Assembly: GCA_012026715.1 (NCBI GenBank)
Contig: VEPB01000496.1
Span: 1-17,349, forward strand
DNA from: Methylococcaceae bacterium
GTDB taxonomy: Bacteria; Pseudomonadota; Gammaproteobacteria; Methylococcales; Methylococcaceae
DNA: 17,349 nt
Reading direction: 5' to 3'
Below are positions 1 to 8,322 of the stretch, in pieces. Numbering within the stretch: the first letter of the stretch is position 1; each line of letters begins with the position of its first letter. Below the pieces are notes generated by a model. The model made no database searches and was not told where the DNA came from. It saw only the letters and a program-made list of their open reading frames with translations. The translations under genes and the position numbers were made by a program.

Positions 1-411
1 ATCCGACTTCAATTCGGAGCATGGCAGTAGAACCCATACACACTATGTGCCAGCCGAAGACACCCCGATTTGCCAAGCCCACCCACTAAGCCATACCACC
101 TTGCTTTTCATCGGAATTTTATTGTTCGCCATGGCCGATTCTTGACTCAATCCGGAGGCCTTTGACGGCATTCCGCCGGTTCTAGCGCCGATAACGATAA
201 AAAACCTGACAGTCGGTTTTTTCTCCCAACCATCCATAAAATTTCGCCTCAACCTGACTCAATCACTGCATTTAATCCCTGCGCCGGTTATTCCGGTACG
301 GTTCGGTCTCGCACGATCCGACATTCCCTGGATGCATCGGTCACACCGGCTGGGCAAGCCGGGAATTGCTTTCAAAAAATACCGGAGGCCCACCACCCGA
401 ACCGTAATACC
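1..411. other. Intergenic region without a convincing gene
   Basis: No reading frame here has a recognisable domain. The only notable open frame (43-252, minus) has no family resemblance I can name and crosses a terminator-like hairpin at 199-222. The base composition looks less GC-rich than the operons further right. The last part is the 5' leader of the response regulator at 412. A GGAGG-like tract at about 384-388 lies roughly 23 nt before its GTG, too far to be an ordinary ribosome binding site. No clear sigma-70 promoter was found. Confidence 0.55.
199..222. terminator. A/T-flanked hairpin, possible bidirectional terminator
   Basis: Six A and CC (199-206), an 8-nt centre (207-214), then GG and six T (215-222) form a perfect 8-bp inverted repeat. 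Read in either direction, the 3' arm ends in a T6 run, the usual shape of a bidirectional Rho-independent terminator. The GC part of the stem is short, which weakens the call. It would insulate the response regulator from a gene left of the window. Confidence 0.45.
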
Positions 412-1085
412 GTGAACATCCTCCCTATCGACGATCACGCCAATTCCCGCCTGGGCATTGCTGAAATGCTCAGACAGATGTTTCCGGAAGTTTCGGTCTA
501 TGAGGCAAATAACTTTGACGATGGCATGGGGATTGTCCGGACGACACCGCTCAACCTGGTGTTTCTGGATGTCCACATGCCGAGTAAAGGCGGATTGGAC
601 GGCTTGGGGGAATTGAAGATGGAATTCCCAATTTGTGTGTCGTAATGTTTTCCGGGTTCGACGAGCGGGAATTGGTATTCGAAACCCTCCGGCTAGGCGC
701 GAAAGGCTACATACCCAAGTCGGTCACCCTGCAGGAATTCCCCCTCGCCCTCCGCGACGTGCTCTCGGGCAGAACCTATTTACCGGCTTCGGTATGGAGC
801 GGCGAGGTCAAAAGGCGGGACGGGTACAGCGAACTTAAGGGCTTTTGCAAACCCACCAAACCCCAGGATCTGGGACTGACCGTCCGGGAGTTCGAGGTAC
901 TGGGGTGGGTGGTTCAAGGCAAATGCAAGAAGGATATTGCCAAGCGGCTCGGGATCCAGGAACAGACCGTCCGCAATCATTTGCGACCGATTTACGAGAA
1001 GTCCGGGGTGAGCCGAACAACGGAACTGCTGGTCCGTATGTTCGAAAAAGGGATCGTGTTTGGGCCACCGGACGTCGACAACTGA
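412..1085 (+). pseudogene. Frameshifted NarL/FixJ-type response regulator (receiver + LuxR HTH)
   Basis: Two overlapping frames together make one response regulator of about 224 residues, the normal length for the family. The first frame (412-645, GTG start) carries the receiver start: acidic pair D7-D8 and phospho-acceptor D53 in the LVFLDVHMP motif. The second frame (from about 632 to 1085) carries the rest: the Ser of VVMFSG, the Lys of GYIPKS, and a LuxR-type helix-turn-helix starting LTVREFEVL with DIAKRLGIQEQTVRNH. Restoring one base near 630-634 (CCAATTTG to CCAAATTTG) gives P-N-L-C-V-V-M-F-S-G, exactly the expected beta-4 strand. As written, translation stops right after the phosphorylation site and gives a 77-residue receiver fragment without DNA-binding domain. 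It converges on the histidine kinase gene, its likely partner, with 43 nt between them. The start has only a distant Shine-Dalgarno-like tract. Decay and sequencing error cannot be told apart here. Confidence 0.8.
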
Positions 1086-1098
1086 AACCGCCCCGGAG

Positions 1099-1116
1099 CG
1101 ATGGTCTCAACCATCG
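1099..1116. terminator. Perfect hairpin between convergent genes
   Basis: CGATGGT (1099-1105), loop CTCA, ACCATCG (1110-1116) form a perfect 7-bp stem in the short gap between the response regulator and histidine kinase 3' ends. The position suits a shared bidirectional transcription end. There is no T-run on either side, so it would not be a classical intrinsic terminator. Confidence 0.4.
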
Positions 1117-1128
1117 AGAACCCGGCGC

Positions 1129-2966
1129 TTAACTTTCCGCCTCTCGGCCTTGCCGTATCGCTCTGACCATCGCCACCACCAGTATCCCTTGCCGGACCGG
1201 TTTACGGGACAGGAAAGCATGGCGGGGCAAAGAATCCCGTTGTTGTTGTGTCAGGGTGATCGCCGTATGGATCAGTATCGGTATATCTCCGAATTCCGCC
1301 TGCAGCAAATCGATAAAATCCTGATGATCGCCAAAACCGCTCTGGAACACATCGGCAATCACCAAATCCGGCGTCACCAGCAGATCGCGAAAAAGCCGGC
1401 TGGCCTGGTCCACCGACTCGACCCGCTCAATGACGCATTGCCAACCGCGACCGTCCTCGGCGAGTTTGGCATAGCCATCGTCCAGGCCATCCACGATCAC
1501 GATATGACGGCCCCGGAGTTCTTCCGTCGACCCCGTGGACGCCATCGAATCCCACTGAAATCCCGGCAGGATCGGAACCAGGATTTCAAAGTCGGTCCCC
1601 CGTCCCTGTCGCGAACGAAATTTCAAGCCATGTTGCGGCAGCCGTTCCGTTGCCTTGCAGACATAGTCCAGACCGATGCCCCAGCCGGACACGGGTTGAT
1701 CACTGCACCGCCAGGGACCACGGCTGAATTCCGCAAAGAGTTGCTCCCGCTGCCGATCAGGAATTCCCCGGCCGGTATCCGCGACACGGAAACTCAACCA
1801 GGTTTCGCTCACCTTGACGGTCTTCACCAGAACCCCACCGCGATCCGTGTATTTAATGGCGTTGTCGATCAGGTTACCGATGACCTGGCGGAGGACGGTG
1901 GCATCGGTGCGCAGATGGAAAGGGGGGGCTGCGTTTCCTTACGTTCAACCTCAAGCCCTTGCGGCTGGCCTGCGGAGCAAACTGAATCTCCAGGGCGGTC
2001 AACAACGGATTCAGGGCGACATCCGTAACAACAGGGGTATGTTGGCCATTTTCCACTTGGCTCAGATCGAGAATGCGCCGAAAGGCGTCGTGCAGATCAT
2101 CGACCGCAGATTCGAGTTTGCGCACCATCCCGCGCGCCTCCCCGACCGGAATCTCGCCAAGCGCGGTATCCAGGGCGGCGCAGTAGCATCCCAACGCCTG
2201 CAGCGGTTGCTGCAGGTTATGTCCGACATGGCGCAAAAACTCGCTCTTATCCTCGGCGGCCAGTTCGGCCTTGCGGCGCTCACGGAACGAATCGCGCGAA
2301 CAGATTTCCAGTTGGCAGCGGGTATAGAGCCCGAACAGATTAACGATCAGCAGAATGATGACCGAAGCGGCGAGACTCTCCGGTTCGGTATTGATCAGAT
2401 ACCCAGCCAGCGGCATGGCAACCACGGCGGTAAAACCAAAGATGACGCTCTCCGCCACCGGCATCACCATTTGCCCATAGGTGAAGAAATAGATGGGCAA
2501 TAATGCGGGCCACGCTTCGGCGTAGAAGCGCGGATTGCCATCGGCGGCCAGCGTTACCACTAAATCGGCGACCGATACCACGGCAGCCAGGCGGGCAACC
2601 GCAGTGACCAGCGACCCTGGTTGCCGATGGGAATAGAGATAATGAAACATCCCCAGCAGTACCGAAACTACCAGCAACCGGCTTGCGGTTTCGGCCAGTC
2701 CGAGACCGCGGGTATAGCGATCGAACGCGATGAAAGCACAAAAACCCCAGTGCACCGAGGACAAGAGCCGATTTGAGAGGTATCAAGGACGCCGCCTGAC
2801 ACTCCTGCCGAAACTGGGCTTCCGCGATATCATCGAAGCGTGGAATGAAAAGTCGGCGGGGCAGCCGCGCCATTCGGAGCCAGGAGGGCTGAATCCCCCT
2901 TGAGATTCCCTTCCCGATACGAAACTTGTCCAGCGCACCTGTTGCAACTTCGACCTTGGAGCTCAT
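1129..2966 (-). pseudogene. Hybrid sensor histidine kinase with two frameshifts
   Basis: Three consecutive minus-strand frames rebuild one hybrid kinase of about 611 residues. The start is ATG at 2966, with an AGAGGGA tract about 10 nt upstream. In order: a cytoplasmic N-terminus, about six membrane helices (roughly residues 64-215), an H-box GHNLQQPLQAL with phospho-His about 249, an N-box (IGNLIDNAIKYTDRGG), a G1 box (VADTGRGIP), a G2 box (GWGIGLDYVC), and a C-terminal receiver with IVIVD, LVIAD and a SRKP lysine. Frame one breaks at 2740-2748 (A5C4 on the plus strand); removing one base joins it to frame two. Frame two breaks at 1922-1928 (G7); removing one G joins it to the ATPase frame. 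With both fixed the length is divisible by three and no other stop appears. The HNLQQPL box resembles hybrid kinases that pair with LuxR-type regulators, and such a regulator lies convergently next door. It is either a recent pseudogene or carries homopolymer base-call errors. The stimulus is unknown. Confidence 0.8.
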
Positions 2967-3325
2967 GGCGTTTTATTCCCTCTGCGCGAGCGCGAACCCG
3001 ATCCGCGCCCAAAGTCGCCGGGCCTTTCCCATAGTTTCCGATCGGGAACGGTTTATAGTTTTCCAACTGGAGACATTCTCAACCGATTTTATCTGTCGTG
3101 TAACAACGACACTCCAATTTATCCATTATTCGGGAGAATCAGAAACCCGGCCGGGTCACGTTGACTGTGCTTCATTTCGCCAGGAACCCGTACTAGCGCT
3201 TTTCAGCGAACCCAAGCCTGCGGCTGCCGGAGACATCCGATAGCGTCAAGCAAACCCCACACCGTGGCCGCAACGGGATAAAATGAGGTGGCGACACGCC
3301 CCAATCACTTATCCGCAGGACCACC
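2967..3325. other. Divergent intergenic region between kinase and ABM gene
   Basis: About 360 bp separate the leftward kinase gene from the rightward ABM-domain gene, so promoters for both should lie here. A TAAAAT box (3279-3284) precedes the ABM gene by about 40 nt, but no good -35 element is spaced from it. A TTGACT at 3161-3166 has no -10 at normal distance. Two dyad elements are visible: TTCCGATCGGGAA near 3036-3050 and the inverted repeat at 3094-3111. The open frame at 2926-3243 (plus) has no family resemblance and overlaps the kinase start, so I do not treat it as a gene. Confidence 0.5.
3094..3111. promoter_or_regulatory. Inverted repeat TGTCGT-N6-ACGACA, possible operator
   Basis: A perfect 6-bp dyad with a 6-nt spacer (18 bp overall) sits in the promoter-bearing gap between divergent genes, about 130 nt upstream of the kinase start and 215 nt upstream of the ABM start. 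The spacing fits a dimeric helix-turn-helix regulator. Nothing links it to a named regulator, and a chance dyad is possible. Confidence 0.3.
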
Positions 3326-3628
3326 ATGTTCATTGCCATGAACCGTTTCAGGATCGCGCCCGGAAAGGAAGCGGAGTTCATCGAGATTTGGCGCAACCGT
3401 GAAAGCCACCTCGACCAGGTGCCGGGTTTTCGCCAATTCAATTTGCTGCAGGGTGCCAGCAGCGACGACCACACCCTGTTTGCCTCCCACTCCATTTGGG
3501 AATCCCGCGAAGCGTTCGAGGCGTGGACCCACTCCGAGGCCTTCCGCAAGGCGCATTCGGGCGCTGGCGCGAGCAAGGGAATCTACCTGGGGCCACCGCA
3601 GTTCGAAGGCTTCGACGCGGTGCTGTAG
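3326..3628 (+). CDS. Antibiotic biosynthesis monooxygenase (ABM) family protein, heme-monooxygenase-like
   Basis: A 100-residue single-domain protein with the ferredoxin-like ABM fold pattern: an N-terminal strand (MFIAMNRFRIAPGKE), the helix FIEIWRNRESHL, a VPGFRQFNLLQG strand, then SIWESREAFEAWTHSEAFRKAH, the usual W-x-S-x-x-A-F-x-x-W segment. This is the layout of small dimeric monooxygenases and of IsdG/HmoA-type heme-degrading enzymes. The substrate cannot be read from the sequence. The ATG at 3326 has a weak AGGA about 9 nt upstream; a second in-frame ATG at 3338 is an alternative start. It is monocistronic, and its 3' end faces apbE 9 nt away, so it has no operon partner to hint at its role. 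Confidence 0.75.
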   Translation: MFIAMNRFRIAPGKEAEFIEIWRNRESHLDQVPGFRQFNLLQGASSDDHTLFASHSIWESREAFEAWTHSEAFRKAHSGAGASKGIYLGPPQFEGFDAVL

Positions 3629-3637
3629 CGGCCGCTG

Positions 3638-4675
3638 TCAGGGGGCTCCGTCCCCTTCCTCTTTCAGCATGGCCGGCGTCATCCGTTCGCGCAGTTCCAT
3701 TCCATCGGCGTAGACGAACAGCGCCCGTAAGCCCTCGTCTTCCGCCAGCCGGAAACCCTGGTCCTCGCCGAGGCACAGCAGTGCGGTGGACCAGGCATCC
3801 GCCCAGGTGGGATCGTCATGCATCACGGTCACCGACAACAGGTGGTGATCGACCGGCCGGCCGGTGCGGGGATCGAGGATGTGGGAATAACTGTGGCCCT
3901 GCTCCTCGAAGAAGTTGCGGTAGGTACCCGAAGTCATCACGGCGGTACCCCCCTCCTGGCGGATCGCCAGGATCTTGAGGACTTCGCGACTGAACGGCGT
4001 GGGCTTCTCCACCGCGATGCGCCACGGCGCGCCGTTGGGCTTGTGGCCTTTCACCTGCATCTCGCCGCCGATTTCCACCATGTAGTCGGCAATGCCCCAT
4101 TCCTCGAGCAAGCGCGCGACACTGCCGACCGTGTAACCCTGGGCAATGGAGGACAGGTCGATGGCCAGTTCGGGATCCTGTTTGCGCAGTCTGGATCCGG
4201 CCGGGTCGACCTCCACCTTGTTCAGGCCGAGATGGGGCAGGACCTGGTCGATCGCGGCCGGCTCCGGCACCTTGCCCTGGTGCCGGGAAAAGCCCCACAG
4301 GTCGAACAGCGGCTTCACCGTCAAATCGTAACAGCCGGCCGACTTCAGATAGACCTGCCGAGCGATGCCAATCAGCTCCGCAATCTCCGCCGAAATCGGC
4401 AACCAGTCGGAGGTCTGCTGCCGGTTGATCCGGGAGATTTCCGAATCCTGGCGATAGTTGGAGAGTTTGGCGTCGATCTCGGCGAAGCGCCGGTCGATCG
4501 CCTGACGCAATTCCTCGGGCTTCAAATCGGACTGTGCGGGGATCACCAGCTTGATGTGGTAGGTGGTTCCCTGCACTTCGCCGGCGATCTCCAGCGGTTC
4601 CGGCTGAAGCGGACAGCCCCCCAGCAACAGCGCCAGCCACACGGCCGGCCCCGCCCGCCAACGGCGTTCAGGCAT
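3638..4675 (-). CDS. apbE: FAD:protein FMN transferase, ApbE lipoprotein
   Basis: A 345-residue ApbE-family protein, about the normal length. Known members covalently attach FMN to Thr/Ser of target flavoproteins such as NqrB/NqrC or RnfG in the periplasm. It begins with a lipoprotein signal (AVWLALLLGGC, lipid Cys at 21). Family blocks follow in order: GEVQGTTYHIK (about 32-42), DLSSIAQGYTVG in place of the usual DLGGIAKGYAVD, the MVEIGGEM strand, TSGTYRNFFEEQGHSYSHILDPRTGRPV, and the metal-binding segment TWADAWSTAL. The start is an ATG overlapping the end of the adenylate cyclase gene by 8 nt, so it is translationally coupled and last in the minus-strand operon. No Nqr or Rnf genes are in the window, so its target is unknown. 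The family call is firm. Confidence 0.92.
   Translation of the reverse strand: MPERRWRAGPAVWLALLLGGCPLQPEPLEIAGEVQGTTYHIKLVIPAQSDLKPEELRQAIDRRFAEIDAKLSNYRQDSEISRINRQQTSDWLPISAEIAELIGIARQVYLKSAGCYDLTVKPLFDLWGFSRHQGKVPEPAAIDQVLPHLGLNKVEVDPAGSRLRKQDPELAIDLSSIAQGYTVGSVARLLEEWGIADYMVEIGGEMQVKGHKPNGAPWRIAVEKPTPFSREVLKILAIRQEGGTAVMTSGTYRNFFEEQGHSYSHILDPRTGRPVDHHLLSVTVMHDDPTWADAWSTALLCLGEDQGFRLAEDEGLRALFVYADGMELRERMTPAMLKEEGDGAP
3640..3663 (+). terminator. Hairpin plus pyrimidine tract after the ABM gene
   Basis: AGGGG (3640-3644) and CCCCT (3652-3656) can pair around a 7-nt loop, with a possible extra G-T pair, followed by TCCTCTTT. This lies 12 nt after the ABM stop and inside the 3' end of apbE on the other strand. 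The tail is mixed pyrimidine rather than a T-run, so the call is weak. Confidence 0.3.
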
Positions 4676-7490
4676 TCAGTCTCTCCTCGATTTTCTGCTT
4701 GTAGTTCAACAAATGGACGGTTTGTAGCTGAGGCAGCGCATCGCAGCCCAAGATCGCCGGGGGGACGTCGACATCGCTGATATAGATGGGGTAGTTCTCC
4801 CCACTCTGGCGCAGACGCAGGATGTGGTCAGCCACTTCAGCGAACACTTCCGGCCCCGACTCCATGGACGAGAACTCCTGGTCGTTGCATTGGATGACAT
4901 ACGCCACCCGTCCAGCGCCCAGGTCCTGGCCAAAGATGCGGATGTTCAGCTTGCGCGTTTCCGGCTCCGCCTTGACGGCGAACGGCGCAGTCTCGAAGCG
5001 GCCTTCGGAAAGGGTGTGGAGCACGTAGTACTGAAAGTCGTGAAGCCCAGTCACGCAGTGCCGCTGGGTCGCCCCCAGGAACACGGCGTAAGGAGCCAGC
5101 AACTGCTGCGGCGAACAGCGTCCGTGACGGCGGTAATACAGACTACCGCGCTCGTCGAGCACATAGAGATCGGTAGCCTGAGCCGTGGAATGGCAAAACA
5201 GCTGGACCACGCCGGTCTGGCTGTGCCGATACAGCTCCGGTAACGGAGAGTTCTCGAATGCCGCCTCATCGAATGCCACGATGCCATACCGCAACCGGGG
5301 CGTCGCCAGTTCCGCCAGCAGGGCGGCCTCATCGGCCATCACGCTGTAGCGCACGGCGCCTCCGGCACGAGCCAGCACGAAAAACTCGTTGCCTCCCCGG
5401 ATCACGAAGCGGACCGGATCGAGGCGATCGCCACCGAACACCTCGCTCAGCCGCTGATAAAGCCGGGTCACCCGAACCGTGAAGCTGCGGCTGCGGGCCG
5501 AACCGAAACAGAAGCAGTCGATTTCGGCGGGGCAAAGGCCATTCAGCAATTCGCACAGGACATCGAACAGACAAGCCGGGCCGCGGTGCCGTCCCACCTG
5601 GGTCTCGCGCCAGGAGGTCAGCGCAATGCGGTCGACGCTCAGCACTTGATTGGCCCGGTTGGCACCGAAACTGAGGGGATCGAAACGGTTGCTGGTCACC
5701 TGCATGCCGTCCTTGCGAACCGCGTCCGGATCGCTCCCCAGGTTGACGAACAAAGCGGCAGCGGTAATCAGGGAAGGCCGCCCGAAAGCTTCCAGCTGCT
5801 CCTCGTCGCGCAGCCGGCCCCGCAGAAATTGCTCGAGTGCCCCCAAGGTATTTTTCAATTCATTGGCAGTGAGCGAGGTGTCGCCGGGTTCCAGGAAAAT
5901 CTGCTGGGTCTTGCGCCGGTAGAAACCGTTGCAAATCAGCCATGCCAGAATTTCGATCAGGCTGTGGGCCCGTTTCAGGGGCTGGACCCGATCCAGCACG
6001 TCCGGCCCTGCCTTCTCGGCATAAAGGGCCCAGCCTCCGGCTCCATCCGTCAGCTGGGCGCGATGCAGGGAAAAATCCTGTTCGGCGATGTCTTCATAAC
6101 CGTCGCGGCTGAGCAATTCCACCTTGCCGGGCTTGCGCTCCAGCGCGGCGTAAAGGCGCCGTCCCAGCAAGGCCAGCTCGTCGTTCCTGAGCGTCATCTG
6201 ATTGGCGTATTCGCGGGCGAACCGGCTCACGCTCTGGTAAGCGTGATTCAGCTCCCGGTTGATGGGCTTCTGGGCCTCGATCGCCTTTTCCACCCGCCAG
6301 CGCCGGCGGGCGTCCAGTTCCGTCAGTCGGCTGCCGCCCCAACCCCAGATCCGGGTCATGAGCGACAGGATCTCGCGCCGTTCCCAACGTTCGTTGGCCG
6401 GGCTGGAGCGCACGCTCAACAACTCGTTGATCTTCAAATAGAAACATTGCCGCGCCAGATCCAGCCGGGCATGTTCCTGCCGCCCCGCCAGATAACTCTC
6501 GACCTTGCGATACATCAGCAGGTAAGAGTCCAATTCGTGAATATCCACGCTGCCCTGGTAGACGGCCGACTTCAGTTCGGTGCACAGCCAGGCCGGCCGG
6601 GGATACTCGGCCGCATAGCTCTCCATCAGCAGCAACTTGAGGAGGGACTTGTGGGGTGCGCCGATAGCCTTGTACAGATGCCACAGGGTACCGCCGAGGA
6701 ATTCCTCGGCCGACACGAACTCCAGGCCGCCGAAGTCGATCAGGTCAGCCTCGTTGACGAAGCGATTGTCCCGCAAGTGGCGCAGATAAGCCGTATAGGT
6801 GACGTCCTGGTCGGGCGGCACCAGCCACCAGGCGGGAATGCGCCCGGCCAGATAGAGACTGGTGCGGTAAAACTCCTCCAGCAGCAGATGATGCTGGATA
6901 CTGCCGCAACTCTCGGTGGAAATGGGCTGGCCGACGCCGCGCCGGAAGTCGTCGGGATTGATGAAGAAGATGTGCGCTTCGAGCTTCAGCGACTGCGCCC
7001 ACTGTTCGATGGCTACCGCCTTTTCCTTCAGCTCCCGCAGCCCCTCCGGATCCAGGTCGGGATCGTGGCACAGCCAGATGTCCAGGTCGCTCTTGTTGGA
7101 ATAGGCAATGCTGCCCACGCTGCCCATCAGGTAGACGCCCCACACCGGGTATTCGGCCAGTGCCCGGCGCCGGTACTCGAAACTCTTGGTGAGCCGTTCG
7201 GCCCGCATCAAGGTACGCCGGGCGGGCTGGTAATCGGGAATCCCGGCGGGCGTTTCGAGGGAAACGAATCCCGGCAGCAGCGGATGATTGGTATGAAACA
7301 ACAGCGGCAGCAGTTCGAGAAAATCCCGCTGCCGCGGTGACAGGGAATCCTGGATGCGCTGCAGTTGCAGCGCGTGGAGGTTCTGGAAGCGACGGGCGAC
7401 TGCGACCAGCTCCTTCTTGCCGATCTCCTCGCCTGGCAGACCGATCTTGATCGGCTTGAGTTTTCCCGAGGATTCCTGCCCCAGGCTCAT
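4668..7490 (-). CDS. cyaA: Class I adenylate cyclase
   Basis: A 940-residue class I (enterobacterial-type) adenylate cyclase making cAMP from ATP in the cytoplasm. The nucleotidyltransferase motif is clear: VYLMGSVGSIAYSNKSDLDIW at about 119-139, with G123-S124 and the DxD pair D135/D137. Other conserved blocks are the TKSFEYRRRALAEYPVWG segment before it, the IFFINPDDFR and STESCGSIQHHLLLEEFYR segments after it, and the AGRIPAWWLVPP block. The C-terminal half matches the regulatory region of the family in style, and the protein is somewhat longer than the roughly 850-residue E. coli enzyme. Its ATG overlaps the stop of the upstream PAS/GGDEF gene by 4 nt (ATGA), and its end overlaps apbE by 8 nt. 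This coupling suggests cAMP production is co-expressed with the c-di-GMP-themed proteins upstream. No CRP gene or obvious CRP site was seen. Confidence 0.93.
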   Translation of the reverse strand: MSLGQESSGKLKPIKIGLPGEEIGKKELVAVARRFQNLHALQLQRIQDSLSPRQRDFLELLPLLFHTNHPLLPGFVSLETPAGIPDYQPARRTLMRAERLTKSFEYRRRALAEYPVWGVYLMGSVGSIAYSNKSDLDIWLCHDPDLDPEGLRELKEKAVAIEQWAQSLKLEAHIFFINPDDFRRGVGQPISTESCGSIQHHLLLEEFYRTSLYLAGRIPAWWLVPPDQDVTYTAYLRHLRDNRFVNEADLIDFGGLEFVSAEEFLGGTLWHLYKAIGAPHKSLLKLLLMESYAAEYPRPAWLCTELKSAVYQGSVDIHELDSYLLMYRKVESYLAGRQEHARLDLARQCFYLKINELLSVRSSPANERWERREILSLMTRIWGWGGSRLTELDARRRWRVEKAIEAQKPINRELNHAYQSVSRFAREYANQMTLRNDELALLGRRLYAALERKPGKVELLSRDGYEDIAEQDFSLHRAQLTDGAGGWALYAEKAGPDVLDRVQPLKRAHSLIEILAWLICNGFYRRKTQQIFLEPGDTSLTANELKNTLGALEQFLRGRLRDEEQLEAFGRPSLITAAALFVNLGSDPDAVRKDGMQVTSNRFDPLSFGANRANQVLSVDRIALTSWRETQVGRHRGPACLFDVLCELLNGLCPAEIDCFCFGSARSRSFTVRVTRLYQRLSEVFGGDRLDPVRFVIRGGNEFFVLARAGGAVRYSVMADEAALLAELATPRLRYGIVAFDEAAFENSPLPELYRHSQTGVVQLFCHSTAQATDLYVLDERGSLYYRRHGRCSPQQLLAPYAVFLGATQRHCVTGLHDFQYYVLHTLSEGRFETAPFAVKAEPETRKLNIRIFGQDLGAGRVAYVIQCNDQEFSSMESGPEVFAEVADHILRLRQSGENYPIYISDVDVPPAILGCDALPQLQTVHLLNYKQKIEERLNA

Positions 7491-8263
7491 GGAAACGCTT
7501 CGCCGAGCCGCTGCAACAGCTTGCGCGCATCATCACCGCGCTGCCAGTCGGTGATCAGGGCATCGAGCTTGAGCCCGGCCTCCCGGACGATCACTCCGAC
7601 CCGATCTCCGGTCAGTCGGGTCGCCAGGCTGGCGGCCTCCGCCCCCGTGGTTTCGGGCAACACCAGCAGGAAGGAGCAGGCATCCAGACGGCCTATCTGG
7701 TCCGCCCAGCGCAGCCGGCTGTTCAATTCCTCGCTCAGAGCGCGCAGGTTCAGGCCCGAATCCCTGACTGCCCGGGGCGGAGTCAAGCGCAGCAGCACCA
7801 CGGCCAAGGGATTGCCGTAGCGGCGGCTGCGGCTGAGCTGGGCATCGACGGCGTGGAAAATGGCGTGTCGATTCAGCAGCCCGGACTCGGCATCCTTGAC
7901 CTCCAGCATCCGGACCTGGTTTTCCAGGCTCGCCAACTCGCGCCGCAGCGATTCCTGCTCGGTCACGTCACCGAAGTAGTGAGCCTCCCACCCGGTTTTT
8001 CCCAAGACGACGCGGGTCCGTTCCCAGATTCGGCCGGAACCGACGGTCACGCATTGCGCCTCCCAATGCAACAACGCGCCATAGTCCGAGCCCGCGATTC
8101 GTTCTATGTGGCCGGCTTCCAAGACCCCGCAGCCGATCCCGACGATGCGGGCCAAACAGCGGTTGATCCAGAATGCCGAGCCATCGCCGTCGCGCACCAG
8201 AACGGGCCAGGGCGCCGACAAACAGGCCTCCAGCACCTGTGCATCGAGTTCGCTAACAGCCAT
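7487..8263 (-). CDS. PAS domain protein with degenerate, probably inactive GGDEF domain
   Basis: A 258-residue cytoplasmic protein. Residues 8-100 read as a PAS domain ending in the typical YFGDVTEQ strand. A short coiled-coil linker (about 101-123) leads to DAESGLLNRHAIF (124-136), the start of a GGDEF domain, and LSRSRRYGNPLAVVLLRL. The signature is lost: GGDEF is replaced by DACSF in QIGRLDACSFLLVLPET (190-205), and the metal Asp and the K-x-x-N-D segment after the LRL strand are missing. It is unlikely to make c-di-GMP and may act as a sensor or binding module. I chose ATG 8263 because the PAS start follows it; an open extension to 8560 runs over the 3' end of the DUF1631 gene and looks like a shadow. 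A GTG at 8308 is another option. No strong Shine-Dalgarno is visible. Its stop overlaps the cyaA start (ATGA), so it may be a regulator of that cyclase; this is inference. Confidence 0.75.
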   Translation of the reverse strand: MAVSELDAQVLEACLSAPWPVLVRDGDGSAFWINRCLARIVGIGCGVLEAGHIERIAGSDYGALLHWEAQCVTVGSGRIWERTRVVLGKTGWEAHYFGDVTEQESLRRELASLENQVRMLEVKDAESGLLNRHAIFHAVDAQLSRSRRYGNPLAVVLLRLTPPRAVRDSGLNLRALSEELNSRLRWADQIGRLDACSFLLVLPETTGAEAASLATRLTGDRVGVIVREAGLKLDALITDWQRGDDARKLLQRLGEAFP

Positions 8264-8322
8264 GGAGTCGTCGGAAATGTCCTGCGTCGACGCCGCAAAC
8301 CGGCGCACGCCAACAGCCGGGC

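Noticed and set aside
43..252. 69-residue minus-strand frame
   Set aside because: No family resemblance, no ribosome binding site, and it runs through the terminator-like hairpin at 199-222.
1060..2028. Long plus-strand frame antisense to the kinase
   Set aside because: The opposite strand carries clear kinase and receiver motifs; the antisense product has low-complexity composition and no domain.
3159..3200. TTGACT with TACTAG as a promoter for the ABM gene
   Set aside because: The spacer is 24 nt, outside the range for sigma-70 promoters.
2926..3243. 105-residue plus-strand frame in the kinase-ABM gap
   Set aside because: No recognisable domain, overlaps the kinase start, and no Shine-Dalgarno.
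5586..7340. 584-residue plus-strand frame inside cyaA
   Set aside because: Antisense shadow in GC-rich DNA; the minus strand codes for an intact class I adenylate cyclase.
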